This document shows positions 10,560 to 23,329 of a stretch of DNA of 64,000 nucleotides, piece after piece. Location of the stretch: NCBI GenBank assembly GCA_025201345.1, contig JAIXMG010000019.1:310001-374000 (forward strand), in the 5' to 3' direction. How positions within the stretch are numbered: position 1 is the stretch's first letter; each line of letters opens with the position of its first letter. A program made the translations under genes and the position numbers. The notes under the pieces were generated by a model. That model saw only the letters and a program-made list of their open reading frames with translations, was not told the DNA's origin and did no database searches. Source of the DNA: Thamnidium elegans. Taxonomy: Eukaryota; Mucoromycota; Mucoromycetes; Mucorales; Mucoraceae.

Positions 10560-13500
10560 AAATTTAGTCCTTTTATATATATTTTTTTTTTTGGGTGATG
10601 GATATTTTTAGAATTATCAAGTTACACTTGTGAGTTGTTTGCTAAGCAAGTGACCTTGTATTTTTTTTTTTTTTTTTTTTTTTTGGGTTTTTTGTTTTGG
10701 CTCCTTTCAATTTTATGCATTTTTACTATGGTTACGTAAAATAAAAATAAATCACCATAATGGCATAAACAGTTTTTATAGTTGATCTAAAATTTTAATT
10801 AACATTTGAACGCGAAAAAAGAGGAAAAAAAAAAAAAAGGTTCTTTTTATTTATTTATTTATTTTAATAATGTACTATTGTTACCATTGTTACCATTTAC
10901 TATTTATATATCCAATACAATTGTAAATCTAACAAGTTTAAAAAAGTAACATTACATGTACTTTAATAGTTACACCCTATTCAATTCATTTTTAATATCA
11001 TTATTCATTCCAGAAAAAAGGTGGCTGGGCCAAATAAGAATAAAGAAGTTTTTCTTTTTCAGTTTCACCAAGTTAGAATTACCTCTTTTGATCGTTACAG
11101 ATTTGGTTATCCTTATTAAGACAATATTAAAATCAATTGTATGTAGTTATCTCTGTATGAATAATAATTTATATGTGATAGTGGCTGGTGAAGAAAAATA
11201 TTTTAAACCTTAATGCATAAGTGTAGTTTTAATAGGAGCACAGTGATATTTATTTTTAGATAAGGTATTTTTTTTTTCAATAAATTGTCATTTAACCCAT
11301 TTTACCTTTTCATCTTTGTATTACTATTTATCGCGACAGAAACTTTTTTTTTTTTTTTGCCTCCCTTTTTAATGGGGTAATATAGTTATACAAACACTTC
11401 GATTTAGTTGCCCAAAAAAAGGCAACAAAAAAGCCCCGCTTGCAGATCTCGTGAGCACATACAGTTTTAACTAAACTCTTTTAAACTTTTTTTTTTCTGT
11501 GCTGATCTATACCAGAAACTATACACTCCTAGTTTTATTTTTCTGTAATTATTTCTTATTATTATTACGTAGCTTTTCGTCGCCGTTTACACCTGACTTC
11601 ATATTCTTAGCCAATAATAATAAAGCATACATGTTGTGTATTATAAAGTTTTTTGTGCTTTTTGTAACGTCACATCTGTTCAAATTTATAATTAGAAAAA
11701 AGGGTACACGATTCTACTGAAAAAAAAAAAAGGAGAAACGCGCGTGTTGTGTGGGAGAAATCACCCTAACTTTTTTGATATATAGCACGTCAAAGCTGAA
11801 ACATTTATACCTGCTTCTAAAAGAGAAAGAAAGAGATTGCATATAATGTAGGGTCACTCCAAAAAGAAAATGCGATAACGTGATACTCGAACTCAATTAT
11901 TTATTTTAGCGCACCTCCCCATTTCTTGATTAGATAGTAACCATGTCGACATATAACTCATACTTACAATTAACATAAAATTGCATGAATATCTTTAAAA
12001 AAAAAAATTGACAGTAACTTTTATTGTGTTACAGATTTGCTTTCTGCTTCATTCTAATTCAGACACATCTTATTTGAATAGTTTTCTTAGCAATTTATTA
12101 TCGCTTATACTAAAAGAGTCAGATATTATCTTTGTTCTTCTATTTCATCGTTACCTATCTCTATATCTGGAAATATAGTTACCATCCATACTAACTGTAT
12201 ACATGTGCTAAAAAGAATACCAACTAGAACCCGCTAGGCAACGACAATTTCACAGAAAAAAAAAGGGTTTTTCGATGACAATTTCTACTCTAGTAATCCT
12301 CTGTATTTTACTTTGACTTCTCCGTTATCAATAAAACACTATCCTATTCTTTATTAAACATCTATATTTCAGCTCTTGTCATTTATACTCAGCTCAGGAG
12401 TATTACACAGTACAAATCTGAATTAAAAATGTCAGAACTAAAATAGTAACGTTATAAGCTAACGTTACATAATATTGTGTAGCTTTTATATATATGTGAT
12501 TATTATTTATCACGGATCTTCCCAACTTTGTAATTCAAAAAACAAAAAAAGACTCTCAAACTTGGTTTTAATTTTATTAATTGAGATAACCAGTCAAGAG
12601 ATGGAATTTTTCTTTCTGCAAACAAAACAATTCAAATGAAACAGGTATCTCTGTAACCTCTTTCACGTGCTACAAAAAAAATCCCTTTTAGCCCCTACGA
12701 AACAATAAAGATAAACCTTGAGAGATTCTTTTTTGGTGAGATAATAATAGAACATAATGATTCACCGCTGTTAGACGGTGCCTGTACCGGACTTTTTCTT
12801 GTGATTCAGCTAATTCCATAAAATCCGGCTTTTTACCCGTACTACACAAGTTAATCCTAGTAGCACTAGATTTTCGCGCCTTTTTTTCTAAAAAAAAAAA
12901 AAAAAAAAAAGAATAGAATTCGGTCTCAAGGATCCACAGTTTTAAAAAAAAACAAATCAGAAGTTTCATTTTGATTTACAGTTTTTGTAATAAACACAAC
13001 CCCCCCTCCTTCCTCACGAAAAACGATACTAGCCCATTGGAAAATCCCATAGTTATTTAAAAATAGCTTTTGACGTGACAATAAAAAAGCCACTCTCGTT
13101 TAAGAAACATATCTTCTACGCCCATTTTTGATATTAAAGTTAAAGGCGCAATGTTTTCAACTGTTTGACTTTTTTTTTTTTCAAATCTCCCTCTCCGCAG
13201 TTATCTAAGTATCCGGTTAAAAAATGCTACAAAAAACCTTTTTTTTTTTACTTTGATCTAAATGTACAAAAAGTGTCGGCGAAAGAAATAATGACGCCAT
13301 TTATATAAACTGCCACAATGCACTTATTAAAAAAAAAAGCCTAGGTGAGCATTAAAAGTACTATGCCAAAAATATTTGCAAGATATTGATCTTTTTTAGC
13401 AGTAAAGTTATGATAAATCGTTACATATAAAAAAAAAACGCGCGCATGCGTTATCTCTACCCTAAAAAAAAAGAAGGCACGGAAAGTGCTCGAAAAGGAT

Positions 13501-16440
13501 ATGACCGTAGTATATATACTAATGGCAGTAACCCCCATTAAAAAGGGTGACCGAAAAACATATCCAAAAAGACTTTTTTTCTTTTTTTTATTTTTATTTG
13601 AATAACTTTTTTAAAAAATGATATCGGCTAAATAAGTATATTTACTTTTAATCGCATTACTTATGTATTCTGAAATACTATGGCTACATTAACTAGAAAG
13701 AGCATATTATATTGTCATTCGGGATAGACACAAAAAAAGAGTCATTTTTATAACAAAATATATTGCAGAACATATAAATTCAACAATTGAAGCATAGACC
13801 ATTACTCCAAAAGTCATAAACTCTCTTGAACATTTTTCCTTTGTCACTCTTCTTCGAAGCATTCTTTTTTTAGTCTTACCACGTCCGTACAACGCCGCTG
13901 TAGCTGCCGTACAGAATGGTTTGATTTCTACAGCTCCCCAGGTTTTAAACCTCCAATTTCAACAAACTTAGCGTCAGACGTTGTCGAATACTCATATTTG
14001 AGAAATCATAATGATACATTCCTAAAAAAAAATAAACCCCCTTCAATTCCTGCTACTACCGATTTATAAAGCTTACCCGACAAGCGGTACCACGTTGCTA
14101 GTAAAATCACTGCTTCTTTAAAATTAAATATTTTCATTGCAATTGGTTCAACGATCGATATTGTCAACTCATTGAAATCGCTCGGTGTCTTCAATCGTTA
14201 GAACTTTCTATAACAAAATTTAGCTTCATTATGAGTACCACTTACTCGAGTAAATTTATCTACTATACCGCATCAGCAAAGTTAATGCCACTGGAGGTAG
14301 CAGTGCGATACAGAAATATCAATTTAAGTCCCTTGAATAGCTCAATATCCTCCGTTCTTATCCTGGTTCGCTTACTGAGCTTGTAACTAATGAAAGATTG
14401 TTTAGTGATTCCAACAGTAATTGAATTTTCAATCATACATGCCAAGATAATATGGGGGAGCTACACGATCGATTAAAAAAGTGTGTGAACCATATCTGTT
14501 TGCACCGACACCACAGAAAAATGCTTCCTTTGAAAAAGATGTACACATAAAAAGATACTTGACGAATTCATTGATAAAAAGGGGAAAAATAAAAAAAAGT
14601 CGTTAATTATATGAAAAATATATCTGCTTTGCACAACGGGTAAACCCATTATCTTGGTTGAAAGTATGGTGTGTCTGACTAACACTATTCCTGATTTAAC
14701 CGTAACTGCATTTATTACAATGAGGAAGCTAAAGGCAGGCTTCATAAGACAAGATGACGATAATGAAGAAAATGTTTGAAATTTGAATTACTTACCCCAG
14801 GCGCTTTATCACAATTAAAAGGAAAGTTCTCTCAGGGAGTTTTTTTTTTTTTTTTTTTTTTTTTGGCCTTTTACGAAACAAAAAAAAAAAAAGAGAATAC
14901 TAGCCACTTCACTTAAAGACTAAAAGTTGATACTAACAGAACTGCTTTGAAAGCTGACGCTTCTTCAAAGTCTGGTACATAATGATATAAATACCAAACC
15001 TTTTAAAGATGGATACGATATTGACAACATATTTTCCTTCGTTCCAGCCAGGAAAAACATGGACTAAATGTCTGCTGCTCCACCCTATTCTTCCTGTCCG
15101 GACATAGAAATGAAATCTAAAAAGTATATTGAACATTGTATACGTAAGTGTAAGAAGCACGGATTTAACCTGCAAACAGAAGTGCACTAGTTTCTCGGGA
15201 GCAAAAATATTATCTTGCTAAAGCCATACCAAATCGGCCAGAAATGATTGAACCTTGTAGATGCTGAACAGTTCGCATTAGATATTAAATATTCTATAAT
15301 GAAAGACGCTGTAAAATAGTAGACATTAGCTATTTAGTTATTGGCTAGAGGGTAAATTATTCTGTCTTTTTAAAGGTATATAAACAGATCGCGTAAAAAA
15401 AAAATCATACTAAAATGAAAAACTCCCTAATAATGACAGGTTCTATGCTTGCAACAACAAACAAACTGTCCGACTTGCCGGAGACGAAACTGCCAATAAA
15501 ATCGGGTTCCTAAAAATCGCTCTCTCCCTTAAAGAAGCTTGATTTTAAAAAAGGGCTCGTGCTTGGTTGAAGTTGAGTTTATTTTCGCGTGTATTATACA
15601 TAAGTACAGTGCAAAATAAAATTAAATAGAGATTTTACGAGCAAAAATAAAATAAAATGTTATAATTGTGTGTAGAATTGCTATATATTTAATCTGCATA
15701 TTCTTTGATCTCTGATTTTTGTGCGTGTGCGTGTTTACCACGTTAAAACCTTAATTTAAATTAACGATTTGTATACTTTATATAATATTCTCTGCAACGA
15801 TAAGATGGTGTCATTGAGAATCGTTTTTTTTTTTTTAGCTTAAAGCAAAATGATGTAGAATAGAACTGTACCACCTACACACAAAGAGTGTGCTCCCGTA
15901 CCGTCGTTTCATCCGTATTCTGAACCCAGGAAATTACTATGCAGAATCATGATGAACATGGGATCTTTAAGGTACAGGATATCATATTCTTTTTGGTTAG
16001 CCTTTTACGAAAGCTAAAAAGAATGCGCTCTCCTTACCACAAATATATATTACATTCTAACTAGTAATGAAAGAGAGTAATTTGTACATAATGTCGTACA
16101 TAATATTCAGGGGAGAAGAAACCCGAAATTCTTGCTTACAGAAAAAAGAAAAAGAAAAAAAGAGTAATATACGTTTTGTCTTTATCAGTAAAAGAATTGA
16201 GAGGGGGAGGGGGAGAAGTACTAAAAAAAAAATCCCTCCCACTTTTGGAAATCAAGATCTATAGTAATAATTACATTGTAATGTCAGTTAAATACGGAAG
16301 CAGTGATGTTTTTTTTTATTGATTGTTGTTTATGGCAATTCTTCATTACCTCCTGTTTTTTTTTATATATGGTTTAACACCGCTCTCATAAAAACTACCA
16401 TCTCCGAATAAAACAAAAAGCAAAAAATAAAAATAAAAAT
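10560..16440. other. Gene desert of about 5.9 kb
   Basis: I find no convincing gene on either strand. Open frames are under about 100 codons, mostly lack ATG starts or conserved motifs, and are cut by poly(A/T) runs of 10-24 nt. Composition is strongly AT-rich throughout. No terminal inverted repeats, tRNA or rRNA are visible. The stretch 13.7-15.2 kb is slightly less AT-rich and has several 60-90 codon minus-strand frames, which could be the trace of a very old gene or element, but no family can be named. Confidence 0.5.
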
Positions 16441-16458
16441 AATAATTTCATTCTTTTT

Positions 16459-16480
16459 GTTCTCTCTCTCTCTCTCTTTC
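16459..16480 (+). promoter_or_regulatory. CT-dinucleotide tract before the PAK start codon
   Basis: A (TC)n run followed by TTTC ends about 15 nt before the ATG at 16495. Its position and composition match the CT-rich initiator-like blocks of other genes in this window. The regulatory role is inferred. Confidence 0.35.
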
Positions 16481-16494
16481 ATTTATTCTGTTGT

Positions 16495-17406
16495 ATGCCT
16501 GAAATTATTAAAGAAGGTTATCTTTCTTTGAAGGAAGAAGGCTTAAGGGCTTGGATTTGGTCTAAAAGATATTGCGTTTTAAGAGATCAGTCTTTAACAT
16601 TTCATCGCAATGAAGTAAAGTATATTTATTTGTTTATATATAAAAACACGTTATTAACAATATTTCAAAAATAATAGGCTGGACAATGTATCGGTTTATT
16701 ATTTTTAAAAGAAATTGGTTCAGTCACCAGAATAGACTTGAAACCTTACTGCTTTGAAATAACTGCTAAAGACAAGACTTATTTTGTTTCTTGTAAAAAT
16801 GATGAGGAATTGTATAGTTGGATGGACGAAATTTATAACGTAAGACAATTTAAAAAAAAAAAAAAAGAAAAGAAAAAAAGTAACAATTTTTTTTTATTAG
16901 AGGTCTTCTGTTGGTACGTCTGGACCAACAAATTTTGTACATAAAGTCCATGTGGGTTTTGATCCAATAACAGGTGCATTTACCGTAAGTTTAAAAATAA
17001 CAATAACCTTATTAAAACTAACATTTTATATATATATAGGGCTTACCTGATCAATGGACACGTTTATTAGAAGGGTCAGCAATTACTGCTGAAGACGCAG
17101 CAAAAAACCCTCAAGCAGTTATTGACGTATTAGAATTTTACGCTGAACAAACCAAACGCGAAGAAGAAGAATACGGTGCATCTCAATTACAAGGTGCTGT
17201 TGAACGTATGAGCGGTGTCAATTGGGCTAAATTGATGCAAGAACAACAATTAAAGGATCAACAACAACAACAAGTACAGCAGCAACAATTACAACAGAGA
17301 ATAAAGCCCAATGTTAAATTACCACCAAAAACTATACCAATGAGACCTGCTCCTCCTCCACCTATTGCTGGTTTAGCTGATATGAAATTACAGGTACCAA
17401 CTCAGA

Positions 17407-17445
<39 letters not shown>

Positions 17446-18884
17446 TTAACTAATCAATTTCTAAATAGGATCAACCTCCTCCACCTAAACCTACACATAA
17501 AGCAAACGGAATCACACCAGCCTTACCTGTAAGTAATTATTTTAATTTATTTATTTATATAAATTAACCTTTAATAAAAGGGTAATTATACCTTACCTTC
17601 AAGAGATCCAAACGGAAGTCCGATCCCAACCGGTAAATCTTCAAAGGACTTGAAAATTAAAAAGGAGTTACCTACTACGATAGATTACCAGCAAAGAGAA
17701 AGAGATCAAAAGCAGCATAAAGAATTTATGGAGACTGAAAAGGAAAAAGAACGTGAAAAAGAAAGAGAGCGTTTACACCGTGAAAGAGAAAGAGAAAAGG
17801 CTGCTGCTCAAGTTTCTTCTAAAAAGAAGATTGAACAAAGAATCAGTACAATGTCTGAAGCTCAAATTATGGAGAAACTTCGTAATGTTTTTTTTAAAAA
17901 AAAAAAAATTTAGTATGATATTTCTCGTTATTAACTTTTTTTTTCGTAAAATAGGTTCGGTTGTATCAAAGGGTGATCCTACTGAATGTTATAAAAAGAT
18001 TAAACGTGTTGGCCAAGGTGCATCTGGTTCAGTTTACGTTGCAAATTCTTTAGCTACCAATACAAAGGTCGCAGTAAAGCAAATGGATTTAGCCCACCAA
18101 CCTCGTAAAGAGCTTATTGTCAACGAAATCCTGGTCATGAAAGAATCTCAGCACCCCAACATTGTAAATTACCTTGATTCGTTCCTTATCGGTAACGCAG
18201 ACTTATGGGTCGTGATGGAATTTATGGAAGGAGGAGCTTTAACAGACGTAATTGATAACAACAGCAAGATGACCGAGCAACAAATCGCCACCGTCTGTAT
18301 CGAAACCGTGTCTGGTCTCCACCATTTACATTCACAAAACATCATTCACAGAGACATCAAATCCGACAACATCTTATTAAACGCTCAGGGCCATGTTAAA
18401 ATTAGTGATTTCGGTTTCTGTGCCAAATTAACTGATCAAAAGAGGAAGCGTGCAACCATGGTCGGAACTCCTTATTGGATGGCTCCCGAAGTGGTTAAAC
18501 AAAAGGAATACGGTGCCAAAGTAGATATTTGGTCTCTTGGTATTATGGCAATTGAAATGATTGAAAATGAACCTCCTTATCTTGACGAAGAACCTCTCAA
18601 GGCCCTTTATTTAATCGCTACAAATGGCACCCCCACTTTAAAGAACCCTGAACGATTATCAAGTGAATTAAAATCTTTCTTGGCCGTTTGTCTTTGCGTT
18701 GATGTAAGATCTCGTGCAAATTCTATGGAATTAATTAATGTAAGTTATCGTGTATTTTCCCTTTTTTTCTTTCTTTTTTTTTCTAACTTTTTTATTTTTT
18801 TTATAGCATGAATTTCTTAAAAAGGCTGGTCCTTTAGAAATCCTAGCCCCTCTCCTGAAATTCAGAACAAAAACAAAAATATAA
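16495..18884 (+). CDS. CLA4: p21-activated kinase with PH, CRIB and kinase domains (Cla4-type)
   Basis: Eight exons (16495-16614, 16678-16839, 16901-16984, 17040-17393, 17469-17528, 17581-17881, 17955-18739, 18807-18884) encode about 647 residues. Residues about 4-94 form a PH domain ([20 protein letters not shown]), and about 97-125 a CRIB motif ([19 protein letters not shown]) that binds Cdc42/Rac-GTP. A glutamine/proline-rich linker and a K/E/R-rich helix follow. The kinase domain covers about 370-640, with [30 protein letters not shown] and [11 protein letters not shown] all intact. The PH-CRIB-PAK order is that of Cla4, which acts in polarity, septation and hyphal growth. Exon 6 ends CTTC before a GTAATG donor, which restores [13 protein letters not shown]. 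The 3' end lies 146 bp from the convergent eIF4G gene. Confidence 0.95.
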
Positions 18885-19030
18885 ACCTTTTAAATAAAGA
18901 TCACTTTCTTATTTAAAAACGAAATACATGTAAAAAAAAAAAAAAAAAAAAAGACGGGGTTTTTTTTATGCGAGGGAGATAGAAATATTACATTTTGTTT
19001 TTTATATATATAAAATTATTTTTTTTTTGT

Positions 19031-22000
19031 TTAGTAGTCTTGAGCTTCACATTCAACTTCAGAACGCTCAATACCAGTAACGGCAAGAAGCATATCAACA
19101 TGCTTGGGAGCTTGAGGCACATCAATCACCAAATCCTCATACCCTTCCCAGAACTTCTTGAAAGCCAAAACAAAGTCTTCCTTCTTAAGCAACTCTTCCT
19201 TATAAAGTTCTGTAATCATGTCTGAAACAACATTGACATCGTCTGTCTTCTTTTCAACGACATCTAATAATTTACCGGCAAAAATGACGCGATAATCAGG
19301 GTGATCTAATTCCTTAACACACTCACATAATTCCTAAAAAAAAAAAAAAACCCTCCAAGTTAGTATACATACCACTACCCCGTCATTTTTTTTTATGGCT
19401 TACCTTCTTATCGCGAAGACTGAAATATTCTTCAATAGTACTCTTACTCTTACGAGCAACAACTTCATCACTTAACTTGGGCTTTTCTTCAGTCTTTTCA
19501 GCATCAGTCTTTGCAGCATCAGCCTCAGCGCCACCACGAGGTAACAATTGTAATTTCTTTCTTTCACCACTGTGTTCCTCTTCACCATCACCGCCTAAAG
19601 CGCTAAACATGTTTGACATGGAAGTAGCAGGACTAGCGCTGCGAGCTTCTGTAGGAGTGGAAGGCTTCTTCTCAGACCCAGGCTTAGATCCTGAGCGAGC
19701 CAAACTAGAGAAGGGACTGGTGGAGGGACCGAGCACATTGCTTCTAGATTTAGTGCGTTCGGCCTTACCAAAGTTAGCGAGTTCGTTAGGACGTCCCGAC
19801 CTGGGTGCAGCAATGGGACTACCAGTACCCACGGTGTTCCAACCATCGCCACCGTTATTACCAGCAGCAGGACCGTTGTTATTTTGGTTACTGTGAGAAG
19901 GTTGACGTTGCATATCACGACCGCTTTCACGACCGCCAGTACGATGAGACCCTTGACGGGAGACAGGATGAGAGGCGTTACCACGAGAGCTACCAGAACG
20001 TTTCATGGTTTCCTTTTCCTTTTCCTCGACTGCCTTCTTGGCCTGTTCGTGAATTTGTGCAATGGTGGCAGGAGCAGGCTGGTTACCGCGCTTAAGAGTC
20101 CATCTACTCTTACGGAGATCAAACACATCCAAAATCATAAACTTGACTCTGGAGCTCAAACTGTCAGACTTGTACATCTCCTTCATTCTTTCAAAGTACA
20201 CATCGAGCCATTCCTTGTTTTTTCTTCCGCTGTTATCGAATGCTCTACCCATGGTGGTCAACAACTTACACATGGTTTCTGTCTCTTCGTCTTCGGGGTG
20301 TTGGATATCTCTGCAGAGCTTCATCAAACACTCGGTCATGACACGATCAGTAAGCATATGAAGCTTGAAAAGTTCACCAATGAATTGGACAAGACCAAGA
20401 CCTTGACGCTTAGCCTTGGCTGCAGCATAGTATTCCTCAGTCATCATGACCTCTCCAGGAGCGTCTTGCTCAATAGTAGGAAGACCGAACTTCCAACCCT
20501 TTTCAAAATCTTGTTGACAACGGTTTAAAAGATACTTACGGAAGAGTGCACCACCAGAGACGGGTTCCTTGGTCTTGTTATCAATGATATTGACATCCTT
20601 AATATTGCTCTCGACAGAGACAAGATCAAATAATCTCTTACATAATTGTGCCCACATACTAGCAAAAGCAGGTTCATCACAAGCCTTATCAAACACAAGT
20701 TCAATCACAGTTCTTAAAGACTGTCCGTTTTCTTCCTTTTCAGATTGCTTAGCGTACTCCCAAATTTGGTTGGAGATGGAATCGAAACGTTCAAGTGTCA
20801 ATTTGTTAAGAAGTGCCTTAATCTTACGAACAATAAGTTCTTGAGACACAACGACTTGTTCGGGTGTGGGTTCTTGAGGAACTTCTCCATCGTGAGCAAT
20901 GACAGTAGGAACCCAACGGTTCTCACTCTTTTCTAAAGGAACAACTTGATCAAGAGGAATAGTGGGTGCACCAATTTGCTCTCTTGGGGGACGACCGCCC
21001 TTGCCACCGCGACCACTGCGGTTTCTACCTCCTTGGGATCCTTGACGCTCCATACCGGGAGAGTTGGGTCCGTTGCTGCCTTGACGGTTGCCAATAGGAC
21101 GACCGCCAGAGAACTTACCCATCTCGCCACGTCCATCACGAGATCCGTTTCTGAACATACCGTCACCAGAGCCACCGGCACCAGGAGTACGGGGCCCACG
21201 GCCCGAGGTTTGACGACGGTTAGAGCCGCGTCTGTTATCATGACCACCTTGAGAATCGTCACCAATGCTTTGGAAAGCGCTTAAATCTTCATCAGTCTCA
21301 AGACAGAGTTTCTGGAACTGCTTCAAGAAAGCAGAGTCGTAAGAGATCTTACCGGTGACGGGGTCTCTAGCTTTAGGTGCCAAAAATTCAGGAGGGTATT
21401 CAATAGAGTTAAAGTCTTCAATAACTTTCATGGGGGGTCCCTTGACCTTGGGCGTAGTAGCTGTGGGTGTGCTGACAGGGGAATCGTTGAAGACGTGAGC
21501 AGGAATAGCGGACATATCAAGACGGCCGGGAGCAGCACCTCTAGCTGCCTTATCAGCAGCAATAGCTGCAATACGGTCTTCTTCAGTAGCGGGTTCAGCA
21601 GACTTGGGTGCTTCAGTGGCGGCTTCAGGGGCCTTGGCAGCTTCTTCAACAACCTTGGCATCTTCAGCGACCTTAGCGTCAGCCTTGACCTTTTCTTCGG
21701 CGACCTTGGCATCAGCAGCGACCTTAGCGTCAGCATCGGCTTTGACCTTTGCTTCTTCCTCAGCCTTAGCATCAGCAACAGCCTTAGCATCAGCATCAGC
21801 CTTAGCCTTAGCCTCAGCTTCCTCTCTAGCCTTCTTCTCAGCATCATCCTTAAGCTTTTGTTCAGCATCGGCCTTGGCCTTAGCTTCAGCATCGGCCTTG
21901 ACCTTAGCTTCAGCATCAGCCTTAGCCTTGGCCTCAGCTTCCTCCTTAGCTTTAGCATCGGCTTCAGCCTTAGCCTTAGCCTCAGCTTCAGCCTTTACTT

Positions 22001-23316
22001 TTTGCTCGGCTTCCTCTTTAGCCTTTTGTTCAGCTTCCTCTTTAGCCTTCTTTTCGGCTTCTTCCTTTGCCTTCTTATCAGCTTCCTCTTTAGCCTTCTT
22101 TTCATCCTCTTCCTCTTTTTGCTAAATTAAAAAATAATCGTTAATTTCTCTCTCTCTCTCTCTCTCTCTCTCCCTTCCATACGATAAAAAACTTACTTTA
22201 GGGTTGACAATCTTAATAGCACGAGAAACAGTCTTGAGTTCCTTGGGTGCTTCTTCAACCTTGACAGGAGTAGCAACAACAGCTACAGGAGCAGCGGGGG
22301 CAACTGTAGTAGCGGCAGCAACAGGAGCAGCGGCAGCAGTAGCGGCAGCGGCAGCGGCAGCGGCAGCTTCCTTAGCAGCAGCTTGAGCAGAAAGGTTGAT
22401 TACCTCACCAGTGTTGGGACTAATGATAGGAATTGCTTTACTGACAGGAGGTTGAGGTACAAATGTTTGACCGGTATAAGAGGGAATAGGCATACTATAA
22501 GAATTGGCATAATATTGAGAATGATACTAAAAAAAAAAAAAATGGGATTTAGTTAAAGCAAAAAACGAAAAAAGAGAGAAAAAAAGAACATTTACGTATT
22601 GCTTGCCACCATTTTGCCAATTACTGTTGCTTTGGTTAGCGGTCATGTTTGGAGAGACAGAACCCATATGAGGAGAAACGGGTTTCTTGGTGTGAGGAAC
22701 AAAATTGGGTTGTTGTTTTCCTCCTTGGTTATGACGAGCAGAATAATGACGGTTTTGATACTGTTCTGATCCAGAGTTATTTGACTGTGTAGAATCACGA
22801 TTCTATAACAATCATTAAGTATAAAATGAAATATATATATAAAAAAAAACTTACAGTATCAGTGACAGGTAAACTATCAGTTTCTTTGGTGACAGGTGCT
22901 TCAGTCTTTTTTTCGGCAGATTGGTTCGATGCTAAATAAATAAAAGGTTTAACATCAAACGAAAATATATATATATATATATATATTTCAATAGTTATTT
23001 TCGTTGTTTACCTGCGTCAGAAGATGAATCTCTATTTTATATAAATCGCTGGGTTAATTTTTTTCATGTCAAAAAAAAAAAAAAAAAAAAAAAAAACTTA
23101 CGTATTGGATTGAGTATTTTTAGACAAAGCTGCGGCAAAAGAAGAAGGTGCCTCTACGTTAGCAGCTTCTACCTTTGCGGGTTTTGATTCATTGGTTGTG
23201 GGTTTAGGTTTTGTTGTGGATTCCAAGTTTTGTGAGCTTCTTTTTGCAGCCTGAGCGTAGTTGAACACTGGTTGTGCTTTAGTAGTTTGTTCGTTTGTAT
23301 TGGGTGTTCTATTCAT
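19031..23316 (-). CDS. TIF4631: Translation initiation factor eIF4G
   Basis: Seven exons (23316-23102, 23031-23012, 22931-22855, 22802-22596, 22526-22197, 22121-19404, 19333-19031) give about 1289 residues. eIF4G is the scaffold of the cap-binding complex eIF4F, bringing eIF4E and eIF4A to mRNA. Seen in order: a low-complexity Q/N/S region, a polyalanine block, a long Lys/Ala/Glu helix-like repeat (about 284-480), an eIF4E-binding motif YDSAFLKQF near 544, an RGG/glycine-rich linker, an MIF4G domain from about 713 (ELIVRKIKALLNKLTLERFD) to about 960, an Arg/Ser-rich stretch, and a C-terminal MA3-like domain (EYFSLRDKKELCECVKEL). Exon 2 is a 20-nt microexon. The Met at 21515 is not the start: the frame continues upstream to a splice acceptor. 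Confidence 0.93.
21530..22121 (-). repeat. Degenerate Ala/Lys/Glu-coding repeat inside eIF4G
   Basis: About 195 codons built from variants of AEAKAKA, ADAKVAA and EEAEKKAKEEAE, with no methionine in frame. The DNA is a degenerate short tandem repeat of GCT/GCC, AAG/AAA and GAG/GAA codons. It predicts a long, single charged alpha-helix. Open frames in the other registers here are artefacts of this periodicity. Confidence 0.85.
22147..22172. repeat. (CT)n microsatellite in an eIF4G intron
   Basis: A simple dinucleotide run inside the intron between the polyalanine exon and the Lys/Ala/Glu exon. It adds pyrimidine/purine skew to the intron and is likely length-variable. Confidence 0.8.
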
Positions 23317-23329
23317 TAGTTATATAAGT

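Noticed and set aside
15410..15520. Short open frame in the gene desert (MKNSLIMTGSMLATT...)
   Set aside because: Only about 33 codons, no motif, no splice continuation; expected by chance.
21495..22130. Long plus-strand and alternate-frame open frames (Ser/Leu-rich or Arg/Leu-rich)
   Set aside because: They are by-products of the periodic Ala/Lys/Glu-coding repeat of eIF4G on the minus strand.
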